Part shown: positions 26,007 to 34,329 of the stretch, one piece after another
Position numbering within the stretch: position 1 is the stretch's first letter
Layout of the letters: each line of letters starts with the position of its first letter
NCBI GenBank assembly: GCA_027488755.1
Contig: JAIYAZ010000103.1
Location: forward strand, 1-64,000
Length of the DNA: 64,000 nucleotides
Reading direction: 5' to 3'
Origin: Verrucomicrobiaceae bacterium
GTDB lineage: Bacteria; Verrucomicrobiota; Verrucomicrobiia; Chthoniobacterales; JAATET01
Notes under the pieces: model-generated
Databases searched by the model: none
What the model was told of the DNA's origin: nothing
What the model saw: only the letters and a program-made list of their open reading frames with translations
Position numbers and translations under genes: made by a program

Positions 26007-26142
26007 GAAGTGGCTGACCGTGATTTCTACGGTCCCGCGTTCTCCATCAGCAACCAGATAAAAGGCCCCAAAACAGAAACCGCGCTCCAGCCGGCTCGCG
26101 TTGGCCCGGTTCGCGTCGCGGTTCAGCCGCCTCCACCCTTGG

Positions 26143-26159
26143 ATCATACATGACATTTA
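26143..26159. repeat. Left copy of short repeat pair
   Basis: Contains atcataca (26143-26150), whose inverse tgtatgat occurs at 26986-26993, and acatgacattta (26148-26159), repeated directly at 26973-26984. Confidence 0.45.
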
Positions 26160-26349
26160 CGGAACTTTAGGGGGTGAAGGACCGGCCCGCGCCGGCCTTG
26201 GAGGCGCATCATCCGCCCCCGGCAAGCGGTCTGGGAGCGGTCGATCCGCCGGGCGGGGGGAAAGAGGCCCGCCGACCCTCCAAAACAGCCGCCGCCACCC
26301 TCAACCCCCCTGCGAATTTGACCCCACCACGGAGCCGAACGGACAAGCT

Positions 26350-27162
26350 TTGCCCGGCGATCCGCCCGCCGCGATCGACTGGCAACCGTGGAAGGGCAGC
26401 ATCGTGCCTGCCTTGCGGGCTCGTCTGGCCGCGTATGGGGCCGGACGAGGCCTGTGGGCCATTTTGAGCCTCACGACGCGGGGGAGGGCATCTCTGGTGC
26501 TGCGGATCGAGGAATCTGGCCAGCTCTTGACCGTCATGGCGGAGTTCAACCGGGATCGGGTGCCGGATCTCGGCAAAGCGAAGGGTTGGGCGCAAGGTCT
26601 GGCGGCGTCCTGGCTGGCGGAAAACGGCCACGAAGCGCAGGCGGCGGCGCTGCTCAGCCCGGACGAACTCCATTTTTGGGTCACGAACCTACGGAAAATG
26701 CGTAGGGCGGCCGAACCTGAACCGGCCCGGAAAGAGACCCGGAAAATGCGGAGGGTTGCCATGCGTGCGAAACTTTGGGCCATGCACCGCCAAACCGACC
26801 CCGACGCGGACCGGGCGGCGGACCCCCGGAGGGGGGACGTGGCCCCGGCGGCGGCGGGAGTCCGCGCAGCGGACGAAGGGCCGCAAGGCCGTCGGCTTGT
26901 CTATCCCACTATATCTCACCACGGATCACTGTGCGGAGTGCACGGCACGCCTGCCATTTCCATGCCGATTAGACATGACATTTATTGTATGATATTATCG
27001 GTTATTGGTTGGCAGCGAGGAACTTTCGGGGTTGTGAATAAGATTGGGAAAAGCTCGAGGGGTTCACGAACTTTCTGCTGCCATACGGAACTTATCCCCA
27101 AAGCCATCGGGAAACTTCCGCGGCAGGGCCCGCATTTCGCGGAACGATCCGTGGGAGCTTAA
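26350..27162 (+). pseudogene. Orphan open frame, probably a gene fragment
   Basis: A frame open from 26101 to 27162. Residues encoded from about 26370 to 26790 have coding-like composition and look like a folded domain: IDWQPWKGSIVPALRARLAA, GLWAILSLTTRGRASLVLRI, LTVMAEFNRDRVPDLGKAKG, ASWLAENGHEAQAAALLSPD. The last 120 codons look like non-coding sequence read through. There is no good start codon; TTG at 26350 and GTG at 26404 are in frame. No family recognised. The short duplicated patch ccggaaaatgcg(t/g)agg near 26693 and 26740 lies inside. It may be a truncated gene carried by the repeat-flanked segment. Confidence 0.3.
26973..26993. repeat. Right copy of short repeat pair
   Basis: Direct repeat acatgacattta (26973-26984) and inverted tgtatgat (26986-26993), matching the left copy at 26143-26159; an AT-rich tract follows. 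Confidence 0.45.
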
Positions 27163-27193
27163 CCGGCTGGCGGACGATTTTGGGCGGCGCGGC

Positions 27194-27811
27194 TTACCGC
27201 GGAACGCGGTCGTCGGACGGCTCCGCCGCGAGTTCGCGGGTCAGCGCGTCGGCGAGCGCCCGTTGAGCCTGCTTGCAATCCTTCACGAGGCGGAGGAAGG
27301 CCCGCCGGCGCGCCTTGTCCCGCGCCAGCATGGCAAGCAGGCGTGGTCCGGCCAAAAGCGGTTGGCGGGCCAGATCCTCAAGTAAATCGGGCGGCACCCC
27401 GAGGTCGTCGTCGGCCCGGTCGCTGATGACGCGCAGCGCCATAGCGGGCACTCCGGCGGCGGCGCAGACTTCCAGGATGGCGGCGGTTTCCATGTCGACG
27501 ACGTCGGCGCGGGTTTCGGCCCGCCACGCGGCCTTGGCGGCAGCGGTGGCGAGGACCTCGGGGGCTTGGGAAAAGCGGTGCGTGTGGTCCCGCACGATGG
27601 CGCCTATTTCGAGGTCGGGATCGAGCGCGCCGGCAAAACCGGACACGATTACCTGGCTGGGCGGCTCCGCTTCGGCGCAGAGCGCGAGTTCCGCGGCCAC
27701 CCGCGCGCGGTCGGCGCCCACCCCCGTGTGAACGATGCGGACGCTTCGGCTCGCCGGGGTTTTGCGAAAAGCCGCGCTTTCGAACGGGACGGCGAAAGTG
27801 ACGAGAATCAC
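27194..27811 (-). CDS. Nucleoside phosphorylase/nucleosidase-like protein
   Basis: A 205-residue member of the PNP/UDP phosphorylase superfamily (MTA/SAH nucleosidase and hopanoid-associated phosphorylase group). Visible are VHTGVGADRA and VIVSGFAGALDPDLEIGAIV for phosphate/ribose binding, and the key VDMETAAILEVC segment with the ribose-contacting Met-Glu, then LRVISDRADDD, where the Asp is the usual proton donor. It is somewhat shorter than MtnN (about 230). The start is GTG, overlapping the upstream stop as GTGA. Substrate cannot be fixed from sequence; the family cleaves N-glycosidic bonds of nucleosides. Confidence 0.8.
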   Translation of the reverse strand: MILVTFAVPFESAAFRKTPASRSVRIVHTGVGADRARVAAELALCAEAEPPSQVIVSGFAGALDPDLEIGAIVRDHTHRFSQAPEVLATAAAKAAWRAETRADVVDMETAAILEVCAAAGVPAMALRVISDRADDDLGVPPDLLEDLARQPLLAGPRLLAMLARDKARRRAFLRLVKDCKQAQRALADALTRELAAEPSDDRVPR

Positions 27812-28338
27812 GGCGGGCTGAGGATGACTTGAAGGATTTCGCCGTCCGCCGAGGCGGGAATCGCCGAAAAATCCACCGGGTCGCCCGCGATGGCGCGGCG
27901 CAGCAGATCCATGCGGGACTTGGGCACGTGCAGGATGAGTCGCGTGACGGATTCACCCTCGGCGGGCGGAATCTCCAGCCCGCTGCCGCCGGCCGACCGC
28001 CCGAGTTCGGAAATCCGGGCGGCCCGGGCGGCAATCTGATCCGGCGGAAGGACGAGTTTGATTTCGAGGCCAAGGAGCGCGGTGGCGTTCGCGCCCAGGG
28101 TTTGGTCGGCGGTGCGTTCGAGGGCGTTGGTCAACGCCGCCGTGGCGGGAGGACTGGCGACGACCGATGCGCTTCCCGGGCTGGAGGATGCCGCGGACCG
28201 GGCGTCGAAATATCCCCGGGCAAGCAACGCCACGCCGAGCAAGGGCACGGCCATGGCGATCATGGTGAGCGCGAGAATGGCCGCGACCTGCCACGACATT
28301 TGAAATTCCCCGCGCTCGGGTTTGGGCTCCGCGCTCAT
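27808..28338 (-). CDS. Single-pass membrane protein of unknown function
   Basis: A 176-residue protein: short charged N-terminus, one membrane segment (WQVAAILALTMIAMAVPLLG, about 16-40), an Ala/Ser/Pro-rich linker, and a C-terminal domain in which helices alternate with a strand (TRLILHVPKSRMDLLRRAI). No family recognised. It is coupled to the nucleosidase gene by a four-base overlap and divergent from lepA, whose start is 94 bases away. Confidence 0.55.
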   Translation of the reverse strand: MSAEPKPERGEFQMSWQVAAILALTMIAMAVPLLGVALLARGYFDARSAASSSPGSASVVASPPATAALTNALERTADQTLGANATALLGLEIKLVLPPDQIAARAARISELGRSAGGSGLEIPPAEGESVTRLILHVPKSRMDLLRRAIAGDPVDFSAIPASADGEILQVILSPP

Positions 28339-28432
28339 GCGGCCCACTCCGGGGAATCCGGAAATTCCTGTCAATCCCGTTTCGTTCGATTGACTTGATT
28401 CTTTTGTTCGCGGAACCTCCTCGGCTCGCCCG

Positions 28433-30229
28433 ATGTCCATCGAACGCACCCGCAACTTCTGCATTATCGCCCACATTGACCACGGCAAGACGACGCTGTC
28501 GGATCGTCTGCTTGAGTCAACCGGCACCATTTCCGAGCGCGAGAAGGAGGACCAGCTGCTCGACTCGATGGACCTTGAGCGCGAGCGCGGCATCACGATC
28601 AAGAGCCACCCGGTCGCCATGCGCTACCGGGCCGATGATGGCCTTGATTACCGGCTCAACCTGATGGACACCCCCGGGCACGTGGACTTTACCTATGAGG
28701 TTTCCCGCAGCCTGGCCGCCTGCGAAGGCGCGCTGCTCATCATTGATGCCGCCCAGGGCGTGGAGGCGCAGACCGTGGCCAACGTCCACCTCGCCGCGAA
28801 GCAGAATCTCACGATCATTCCGGTCATCAACAAGATCGACCTGCCGAACGCGGACCTTCCCGCCGTGCGGCAGCAGCTTGAGGACATTCTGGCCATTCCC
28901 GCCGACGAGGCGATTGCGGCCAGCGCGAAGGCCGGCATTGGCATTCACGACATCCTTGAGGCCATCGTGAAGCGCATCCCCTGCCCGCCCAAAAACGTGG
29001 ACGACGTGCTGCGCGCGCTGGTGTTCGACTCCGTGTTCGACGGCTACCGCGGCGTCGTGGGTCACGCCCGCGTTTTTTCCGGCCGCATCGCTCCCGGCCA
29101 GCTGGTGAAGCTGATGTCGACGAACAAAAACTATGAGATCAAGGAGGTCGGCGTCTTCACCCCGAAGATGCTCGCCCAGCCCGAGCTGAACTCCGGCGAC
29201 GTCGGCTACTTCATCGCGAACATCAAAAGCACGGCCGAGCTCAAGGTTGGCGACACCCTCACCGACGCGCGCAAGCCCGCCGCCGAGCAGCTCCCGGGCT
29301 TTCAGGAAGTCCACCCGATGGTCTTCAGCGGCATCTACCCGATCAATACGGCCGACTTCGAGCGCCTGAAGGCGGCCATGGGTAAGCTCCAGCTCAACGA
29401 CGCGGCGTTTGTGTTTTCGTCAGAATCCTCCGTTGCCCTCGGCTTCGGCTTCCGCTGCGGGTTCCTCGGGCTGCTCCACATGGAGATCATCATCGAGCGC
29501 CTCCGCCGCGAATACGACATGGACATCATTTCCACGTATCCGAGCGTCATTTACGAGGTCGTGAAGACCAATGGCGACATGCTCGAAGTGGACAACCCCG
29601 CGAACCTCCCCGACCCCAGCGTGATCGAGGAAATCCGCGAGCCGGTCGTGAAATGCTTTGTGATGGTGCCGAACGAAAATATCGGCGACATGATGCAACT
29701 CATCATGGACAAGCGCGGCGTCGTCGAACACACCGAGAGCATCGACACGAAGCGCGTGATGCTCACCGCCGTCGTCCCCCTCAACGAAATTCTCGTCGAC
29801 TTCCACGACAAGATTAAGAGCCTCACCAAAGGCTATGGCAGCATGGACTACGAGCCGGCGGGTTATCGCGCGTCGAATCTCGTGAAGCTCGACATGCTCG
29901 TGAATGCGGAGCCCGTGGACGCGTTTAGCTCCATCGTTCACCGCGACAAGGCCGAATTCCGCGGCCGGGCCATCGCGGCGAAGCTGAAGGACGTGATTCC
30001 CAAGCAGCTTTACCAGGTGGCGATTCAGGCGGCGATCGGCGGCAAAATTGTCGCCCGCGAGAGCGTGAGTGCCATGCGTAAAGACGTGACCGCCAAGTGT
30101 TACGGTGGGGATATTACGCGAAAACGGAAATTATTGGAGAAGCAGAAGGAAGGCAAAAAGCGGATGAAGGCCATCGGGTCGGTGAACATCCCGCAGGAAG
30201 CCTTCATCGAGGTGCTGAAGACCAACTAG
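28433..30229 (+). CDS. lepA: Elongation factor 4 (back-translocase LepA)
   Basis: LepA is a translational GTPase acting on the ribosome under ionic or cold stress and in initiation. The 598-residue protein has the G-domain motifs AHIDHGKTTLSDRL, DTPGHVDFTYEVSR and NKIDLPNAD, then domains II, III (FGFRCGFLGLLHMEII) and V, and the LepA-specific C-terminal domain (VGGKIVARESVSAMRKD region, with CYGGDITRKRKLLEKQKEGK). Length and order are standard. Its downstream neighbour is convergent. Confidence 0.98.
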   Translation: MSIERTRNFCIIAHIDHGKTTLSDRLLESTGTISEREKEDQLLDSMDLERERGITIKSHPVAMRYRADDGLDYRLNLMDTPGHVDFTYEVSRSLAACEGALLIIDAAQGVEAQTVANVHLAAKQNLTIIPVINKIDLPNADLPAVRQQLEDILAIPADEAIAASAKAGIGIHDILEAIVKRIPCPPKNVDDVLRALVFDSVFDGYRGVVGHARVFSGRIAPGQLVKLMSTNKNYEIKEVGVFTPKMLAQPELNSGDVGYFIANIKSTAELKVGDTLTDARKPAAEQLPGFQEVHPMVFSGIYPINTADFERLKAAMGKLQLNDAAFVFSSESSVALGFGFRCGFLGLLHMEIIIERLRREYDMDIISTYPSVIYEVVKTNGDMLEVDNPANLPDPSVIEEIREPVVKCFVMVPNENIGDMMQLIMDKRGVVEHTESIDTKRVMLTAVVPLNEILVDFHDKIKSLTKGYGSMDYEPAGYRASNLVKLDMLVNAEPVDAFSSIVHRDKAEFRGRAIAAKLKDVIPKQLYQVAIQAAIGGKIVARESVSAMRKDVTAKCYGGDITRKRKLLEKQKEGKKRMKAIGSVNIPQEAFIEVLKTN

Positions 30230-30262
30230 GCTTCTCCCCCACCCTGCTACCCATCCCGGGGT

Positions 30263-33200
30263 TTACGGGGAGGTCACCCGCAAGCGCAGGAAGCGGCGGT
30301 AGGGGTTGATCACGGTCGCGAGGTCCACGGTGTCGGTGACGGTGACCGCGCCGGCGACATTGGCGGTGCCGGTGGATTGCCAGAGCGTCGTCCAGTCCGT
30401 TCCGTTGAGGGTGTTGCTCGCCTCGACGCGGTAGGTGAGGCCCGGGTCGGCGATGCGGGTGAAGCCGATTTTGAGGAAGCGGGCGGGGGCGGTTTCGGCT
30501 CCGGTGACGACGAGAGGCAGGGCCGGGACGGACGCGGCCGAGGTGGGCACGGTGTTTTGGGCGTATTCCACGAGGTTGGCGACGCCGTCGCCGTCGGGAT
30601 CGGTGGTGTCGGTGGCGTTGCCGGTGTTGAGCGGGTTGCTGAAGTGGGTTTGCCGCCAGGCCTGCTGCGGGGTGAAGAACGAAATGTTGTCAAATACGGC
30701 GGTGGCGGTGCTGTTGCCGGTGCGGGGGGCGACGACGAAGCCGACGCTGAGGGTGGAACCGGTCATCACGTTGGTCTGGTTGGAGCTTTGCGTCCAGGTC
30801 GTCCCGTTGGCGGAGAAGAAGGTGGTGAAGGTGTCCCCCTGGCGGACGAGGCGGATCCATTCGGGGATGCCGCGGCTGCCGGTTGAACCGCTGAAGAAGT
30901 TGGTTCCCGTGGTCGCGCCGGATGGGGCAGTTTTGTGCTGGTAGCCGGCGGTGCCGCCGCCGCCGTTCATGAGGTAGACGACGCTGTTGCGCGAGCCGGT
31001 GGCGGTGGTTTCCCGGAAGATGATGCCGGCTTTGGCCGAGGTGTCGCTCGCGGTGAAGGAGGCGAGTCGGGCGGTGAAGATGCCATCGCCGGACCAGGGC
31101 ATGGAGAGGTAGGTGTTCGAATCCCCGCTGCCGCTCCCGGTCCACAGGTCGGCGGTGACTCCACCGGAGGCGGTGCCGCCGGCTCCGACGATGCGCATGG
31201 AGCTGGCGGAGAGGATTTCGGCGGTGCCGGGGGTGACGCCGGCGGATGGGTTGATTTGCTGGAGGTTGGCGGGGCCGGGGAAGACGGTGACGGTGAAGGA
31301 TTTGGTCCAGACTTTGCCGTTGGCGTCGGTGGCGGTGGCGTTGACGGTGGTGGTGCCGACGGGGAAGACCGAACCGGAGGGCGGGTTGGCGGTGGCGGGC
31401 GTGGTGGCGGTGAGGCCATCGCCGGCGCTGACGTCGAAGTTCACGATGGCTCCGGCGGGGGTTCCGTTGATCGTGAGGTTGCCCGGGGTGGTGACCACGA
31501 GGCCGGAGATGGTCATGTTTCCCGCGACCGGGGTGGCGACGTAGTTCGGGTCGTCGATCCAGGCGGTGATGGGATAGGTTCCCGGGATGACCCCCTGCCC
31601 CAGAACCGAGACGCGGGTGGTGAGGCCGGCGGGGTTGGTGGTGACCGGCGGAGCCCCCTGGGTGCCGGTGTAGGAGAGGCTGGTGTTTCCCAGCGAGAGC
31701 GTGGCGGTGGGGCGTTGCACGCTGATCAAGGCGATGCGCGAACCGAAGTAGGTCGGGTCGGCGACGACGGCTTTGGCGGTGTATTGGCCGGGGGTCGTGG
31801 GGAAGGTCGGCGAGCCGTCGTAGGTGATGACGGGGGGGATCGAGGGCTGGGTCGAGGTGGCGGTGACGGGCGAGGCGGCGGAGGGGGTGGAGGTGTTGGC
31901 GAGGGTGACGGTGACGGCGGTGGCCGTGGTGATGAGGAGGCGGCCGGTGGCGGAAGCCTCGTAATTCGGGTCATTCAGCGTGGCGACGACGTCGTAGGTG
32001 CCGGGGGCGGTGGGCAGGGTGGTGGAGCCGTTGTAGGTAATGGTGACGGGCGAGGTGAGGCCCTCGAGCGAGAGGACGCCGCGGACGGGCACGGGGACGT
32101 CGGCCGCGGTGTAGGCGGCGCCATTCATGTCGGCCGTGTAGGATTTCCGCACGATCATGGGCGCAAGCAGGCGGGATGCGGGAACCATGGGCACGGCGTT
32201 GATGGTGCTGTTGCCCGTGATGATTGCGAGGGGGGTGGTGCGGTTCATGTCCACCTCGAGGCTCATGGTGAGCGGGATCTTGGGCGAGCCGGCGGGGCGG
32301 ACGGTGAGGGTCATCGGCTTCGACGTGGTGCCGTCGACGTTTCGGGCGGAGAGGTTGAGCGTGTAGTTCGTCGAGGTCGTGACGGTCGGCGCGGTGCCGG
32401 AGATGAGCCCGCTGGTGGCGTTGATCGTGAGGCCGGTGGGCAGGCCGGTGGCGGCGTAGTTCGGCGTGCTGGTGGCGCGGACGATGCCCGAGACGGGCAG
32501 TTGGTAGGACCACGTGGTGCCGGATGGGGCGACGAGCTGGGCCGGGGTGCGGAGGACGGGCGGGTAGAGAATGCGCGTGGGCGGGTTGGCCTGGTAGCGG
32601 TAGGGATTGCGGGCCGCTTTGAGGCGGGTTTCGACCTGCTCCTCGTAGAGGGAGCGGATGGGCATGCGGGTGCCGTTGGACCACTGCTCGGCCTTGCCGA
32701 GGTAGGGCTGGGCGTAACCGGAGACGGAGTTGATCCAGGCGACGGGATCGCCGTTGGCCTTCTCGCAGCCGAAGGACCAGTTGGGCGAGAGCGGCATGTT
32801 CTCGAAGGTGAGGTTGTTGAGCGTGCAGTTCCACGCGACGCAATTGCCGGCGGGGCGCTCGAGCTTCACCTGGAGGGTGTTGTCGGTGATGTTGTCCCAG
32901 AGGCCGCCGTTGTTCCAGGTCTGGGCGTGGGAGCCGGATTCCACGTAGGCGCCGGTCGCCACGCCATCGACGAAGACGTTCGGGCCGGGCGCGGCGGGCC
33001 AGTTGATGACGAAGGTGTGGCGGCCGTAGCGGCCGATGCAATTTGAGACGAGCCCCATTTCCCCGGTGAGCACAAAGCTGTAGCGGCGGCCGCCGATGAT
33101 CTGGGAGATGCTGTCCTGGACCTGGCAGCGGTTGATGGTGATCTTGCGGGTGGTGGTGTTGACGTAGGCGATCGAGTAGGCGACGTAGCGGGCCGTGCAG

Positions 33201-34174
33201 CTGTGCATGAATCCGTCCTCCACCTCGCGGAAATGGATGACGTTCCAGAGGTGGTTTTCGTCGGTGTCGTTCGCGTAGACGCTCTCGAAGTAGCAGTTCG
33301 AAATGCCGACGTTGGTGATGTGGTTGAACGCGGTGACCGGCACGACGTAACCGCGGGCGTAGAACGGATCGAGGGGCGTGGTGATGGGCGCGTCGAGGGT
33401 GATGCTGTTGGCGGTGACCGCGGTGATGACGCGGTTCATGGTGACGGCGGGGTCGGAATCGGTCGTCGCGTCCCACTCGAAGAGACTGGCCTTTTTCCAG
33501 GCCACGGTGCCGGGCCAACGGATCTGGATGCGCTGATTCACGGTGAAGGGGTGGCCGGTGATCGGGATGACGTTTGTGCCGGAGGGCACGTAGACATTGT
33601 CGACGAGAGTTTTGGCCGTGGCGTTCACGGTATTGCCGCTGCCCTGAAAGGTGATGAGGCGGGAGTTCAGCGTGTTGGGGGTGTTGGTTTCGTTCGTCGT
33701 GCCCAGCGCGTAAATGCGCGTGCCGGTGAACGGGTTGTCCCCCTCGCCCCGAATGACGATGCCGGAGGACCGCACGAAGATTTTGTTCACGGAGTGAATC
33801 TCCCAGCGGCCGGCCTTGAGGAGAATGGCACCGCGAAAGCCGTTCACGAGTGGACGGCCGGAGAGGAAATCAATCGCGGCCTGGATGCGGTCGGTCTGGT
33901 CGCCTGTCTGGGGCGACAGTGTGACGAGGACGGGCACCTGATACCCACCCGGCTCGTCGGGCAGCGGGGTGTTGCCGAAATTGTAACCGACGGTGGAAAA
34001 ATCGGGGATCATGTCCCCCTTCGGCGTCGGGCTGTAGGTGATCGTTTGATCGGGATTGATCGCGATGGGATTCGGGAACTGCGGCGTATTGGCCTCCAGG
34101 CGCGGCTGGAGCGCGCCGAAAAGCGCGAGCCAGGCGGTAAACAGGACGAGGGGGACGTTCTTGCCGGGGTGCAT
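30263..34174 (-). CDS. Giant secreted beta-helix protein with Ig-like repeats
   Basis: A 1303-residue exported protein. After a signal peptide (NVPLVLFTAWLALFGAL) comes a right-handed beta-helix of pectate-lyase type (about 90-560, with GAILLKAGRWEI, SSGIVIRGEGDNPFTGTRIY and ITINRCQVQDSISQIIGGRR). Next are a putative-Ig domain (GLPTGLTINATSGLISGTAP), two or three MBG-type modules (ITYNGSTTLPTAPGTYDVVA, ITYDGSPTFPTTPGQYTAKA), a HYR-like module, a lectin/laminin-G-like domain (GDGIFTARLASFTASDTSAK, AGIIFRETTATGSRNSVVYL) and a C-terminal segment with DPDGDGVANLVEYA. The beta-helix suggests polysaccharide binding or cleavage, but no catalytic residues were assigned. The start at 34174 gives the signal peptide. 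Confidence 0.8.
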   Translation of the reverse strand: MHPGKNVPLVLFTAWLALFGALQPRLEANTPQFPNPIAINPDQTITYSPTPKGDMIPDFSTVGYNFGNTPLPDEPGGYQVPVLVTLSPQTGDQTDRIQAAIDFLSGRPLVNGFRGAILLKAGRWEIHSVNKIFVRSSGIVIRGEGDNPFTGTRIYALGTTNETNTPNTLNSRLITFQGSGNTVNATAKTLVDNVYVPSGTNVIPITGHPFTVNQRIQIRWPGTVAWKKASLFEWDATTDSDPAVTMNRVITAVTANSITLDAPITTPLDPFYARGYVVPVTAFNHITNVGISNCYFESVYANDTDENHLWNVIHFREVEDGFMHSCTARYVAYSIAYVNTTTRKITINRCQVQDSISQIIGGRRYSFVLTGEMGLVSNCIGRYGRHTFVINWPAAPGPNVFVDGVATGAYVESGSHAQTWNNGGLWDNITDNTLQVKLERPAGNCVAWNCTLNNLTFENMPLSPNWSFGCEKANGDPVAWINSVSGYAQPYLGKAEQWSNGTRMPIRSLYEEQVETRLKAARNPYRYQANPPTRILYPPVLRTPAQLVAPSGTTWSYQLPVSGIVRATSTPNYAATGLPTGLTINATSGLISGTAPTVTTSTNYTLNLSARNVDGTTSKPMTLTVRPAGSPKIPLTMSLEVDMNRTTPLAIITGNSTINAVPMVPASRLLAPMIVRKSYTADMNGAAYTAADVPVPVRGVLSLEGLTSPVTITYNGSTTLPTAPGTYDVVATLNDPNYEASATGRLLITTATAVTVTLANTSTPSAASPVTATSTQPSIPPVITYDGSPTFPTTPGQYTAKAVVADPTYFGSRIALISVQRPTATLSLGNTSLSYTGTQGAPPVTTNPAGLTTRVSVLGQGVIPGTYPITAWIDDPNYVATPVAGNMTISGLVVTTPGNLTINGTPAGAIVNFDVSAGDGLTATTPATANPPSGSVFPVGTTTVNATATDANGKVWTKSFTVTVFPGPANLQQINPSAGVTPGTAEILSASSMRIVGAGGTASGGVTADLWTGSGSGDSNTYLSMPWSGDGIFTARLASFTASDTSAKAGIIFRETTATGSRNSVVYLMNGGGGTAGYQHKTAPSGATTGTNFFSGSTGSRGIPEWIRLVRQGDTFTTFFSANGTTWTQSSNQTNVMTGSTLSVGFVVAPRTGNSTATAVFDNISFFTPQQAWRQTHFSNPLNTGNATDTTDPDGDGVANLVEYAQNTVPTSAASVPALPLVVTGAETAPARFLKIGFTRIADPGLTYRVEASNTLNGTDWTTLWQSTGTANVAGAVTVTDTVDLATVINPYRRFLRLRVTSP

Positions 34175-34329
34175 GGGGGACGCGGGGGGAAGGCGCAAAC
34201 AGACGACTCTCGGCGCAAAAGGAAACCTTGCCGAGAATATTTCCTCAAACAACCGCGAACAAACGGGCTTGTCAACGTCGGGGCGGATCTCCCCTCACCC
34301 GCCGGTGAGGGCTCCGCGAACCTTCACGA

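Larger units (their letters stand above)
26007..27193. other. Intergenic stretch with orphan open frame and short terminal repeats
   Basis: Between the sulfotransferase start and the nucleosidase stop. It holds an unrecognised open frame, the pair of repeats at 26143-26159 and 26973-26993, an AT-rich tract (26978-27008) that contrasts sharply with its surroundings, and a hairpin ggccgcaaggcc near 26879-26890 with a GNRA-type loop. No transposase or integrase is visible. Confidence 0.5.

Noticed and set aside
30935-33046. A 703-codon open frame antisense to the beta-helix protein gene
   Set aside because: It is a Gly/Asp/Val-rich artefact of the repetitive coding sequence on the other strand, with no signal peptide or domain.
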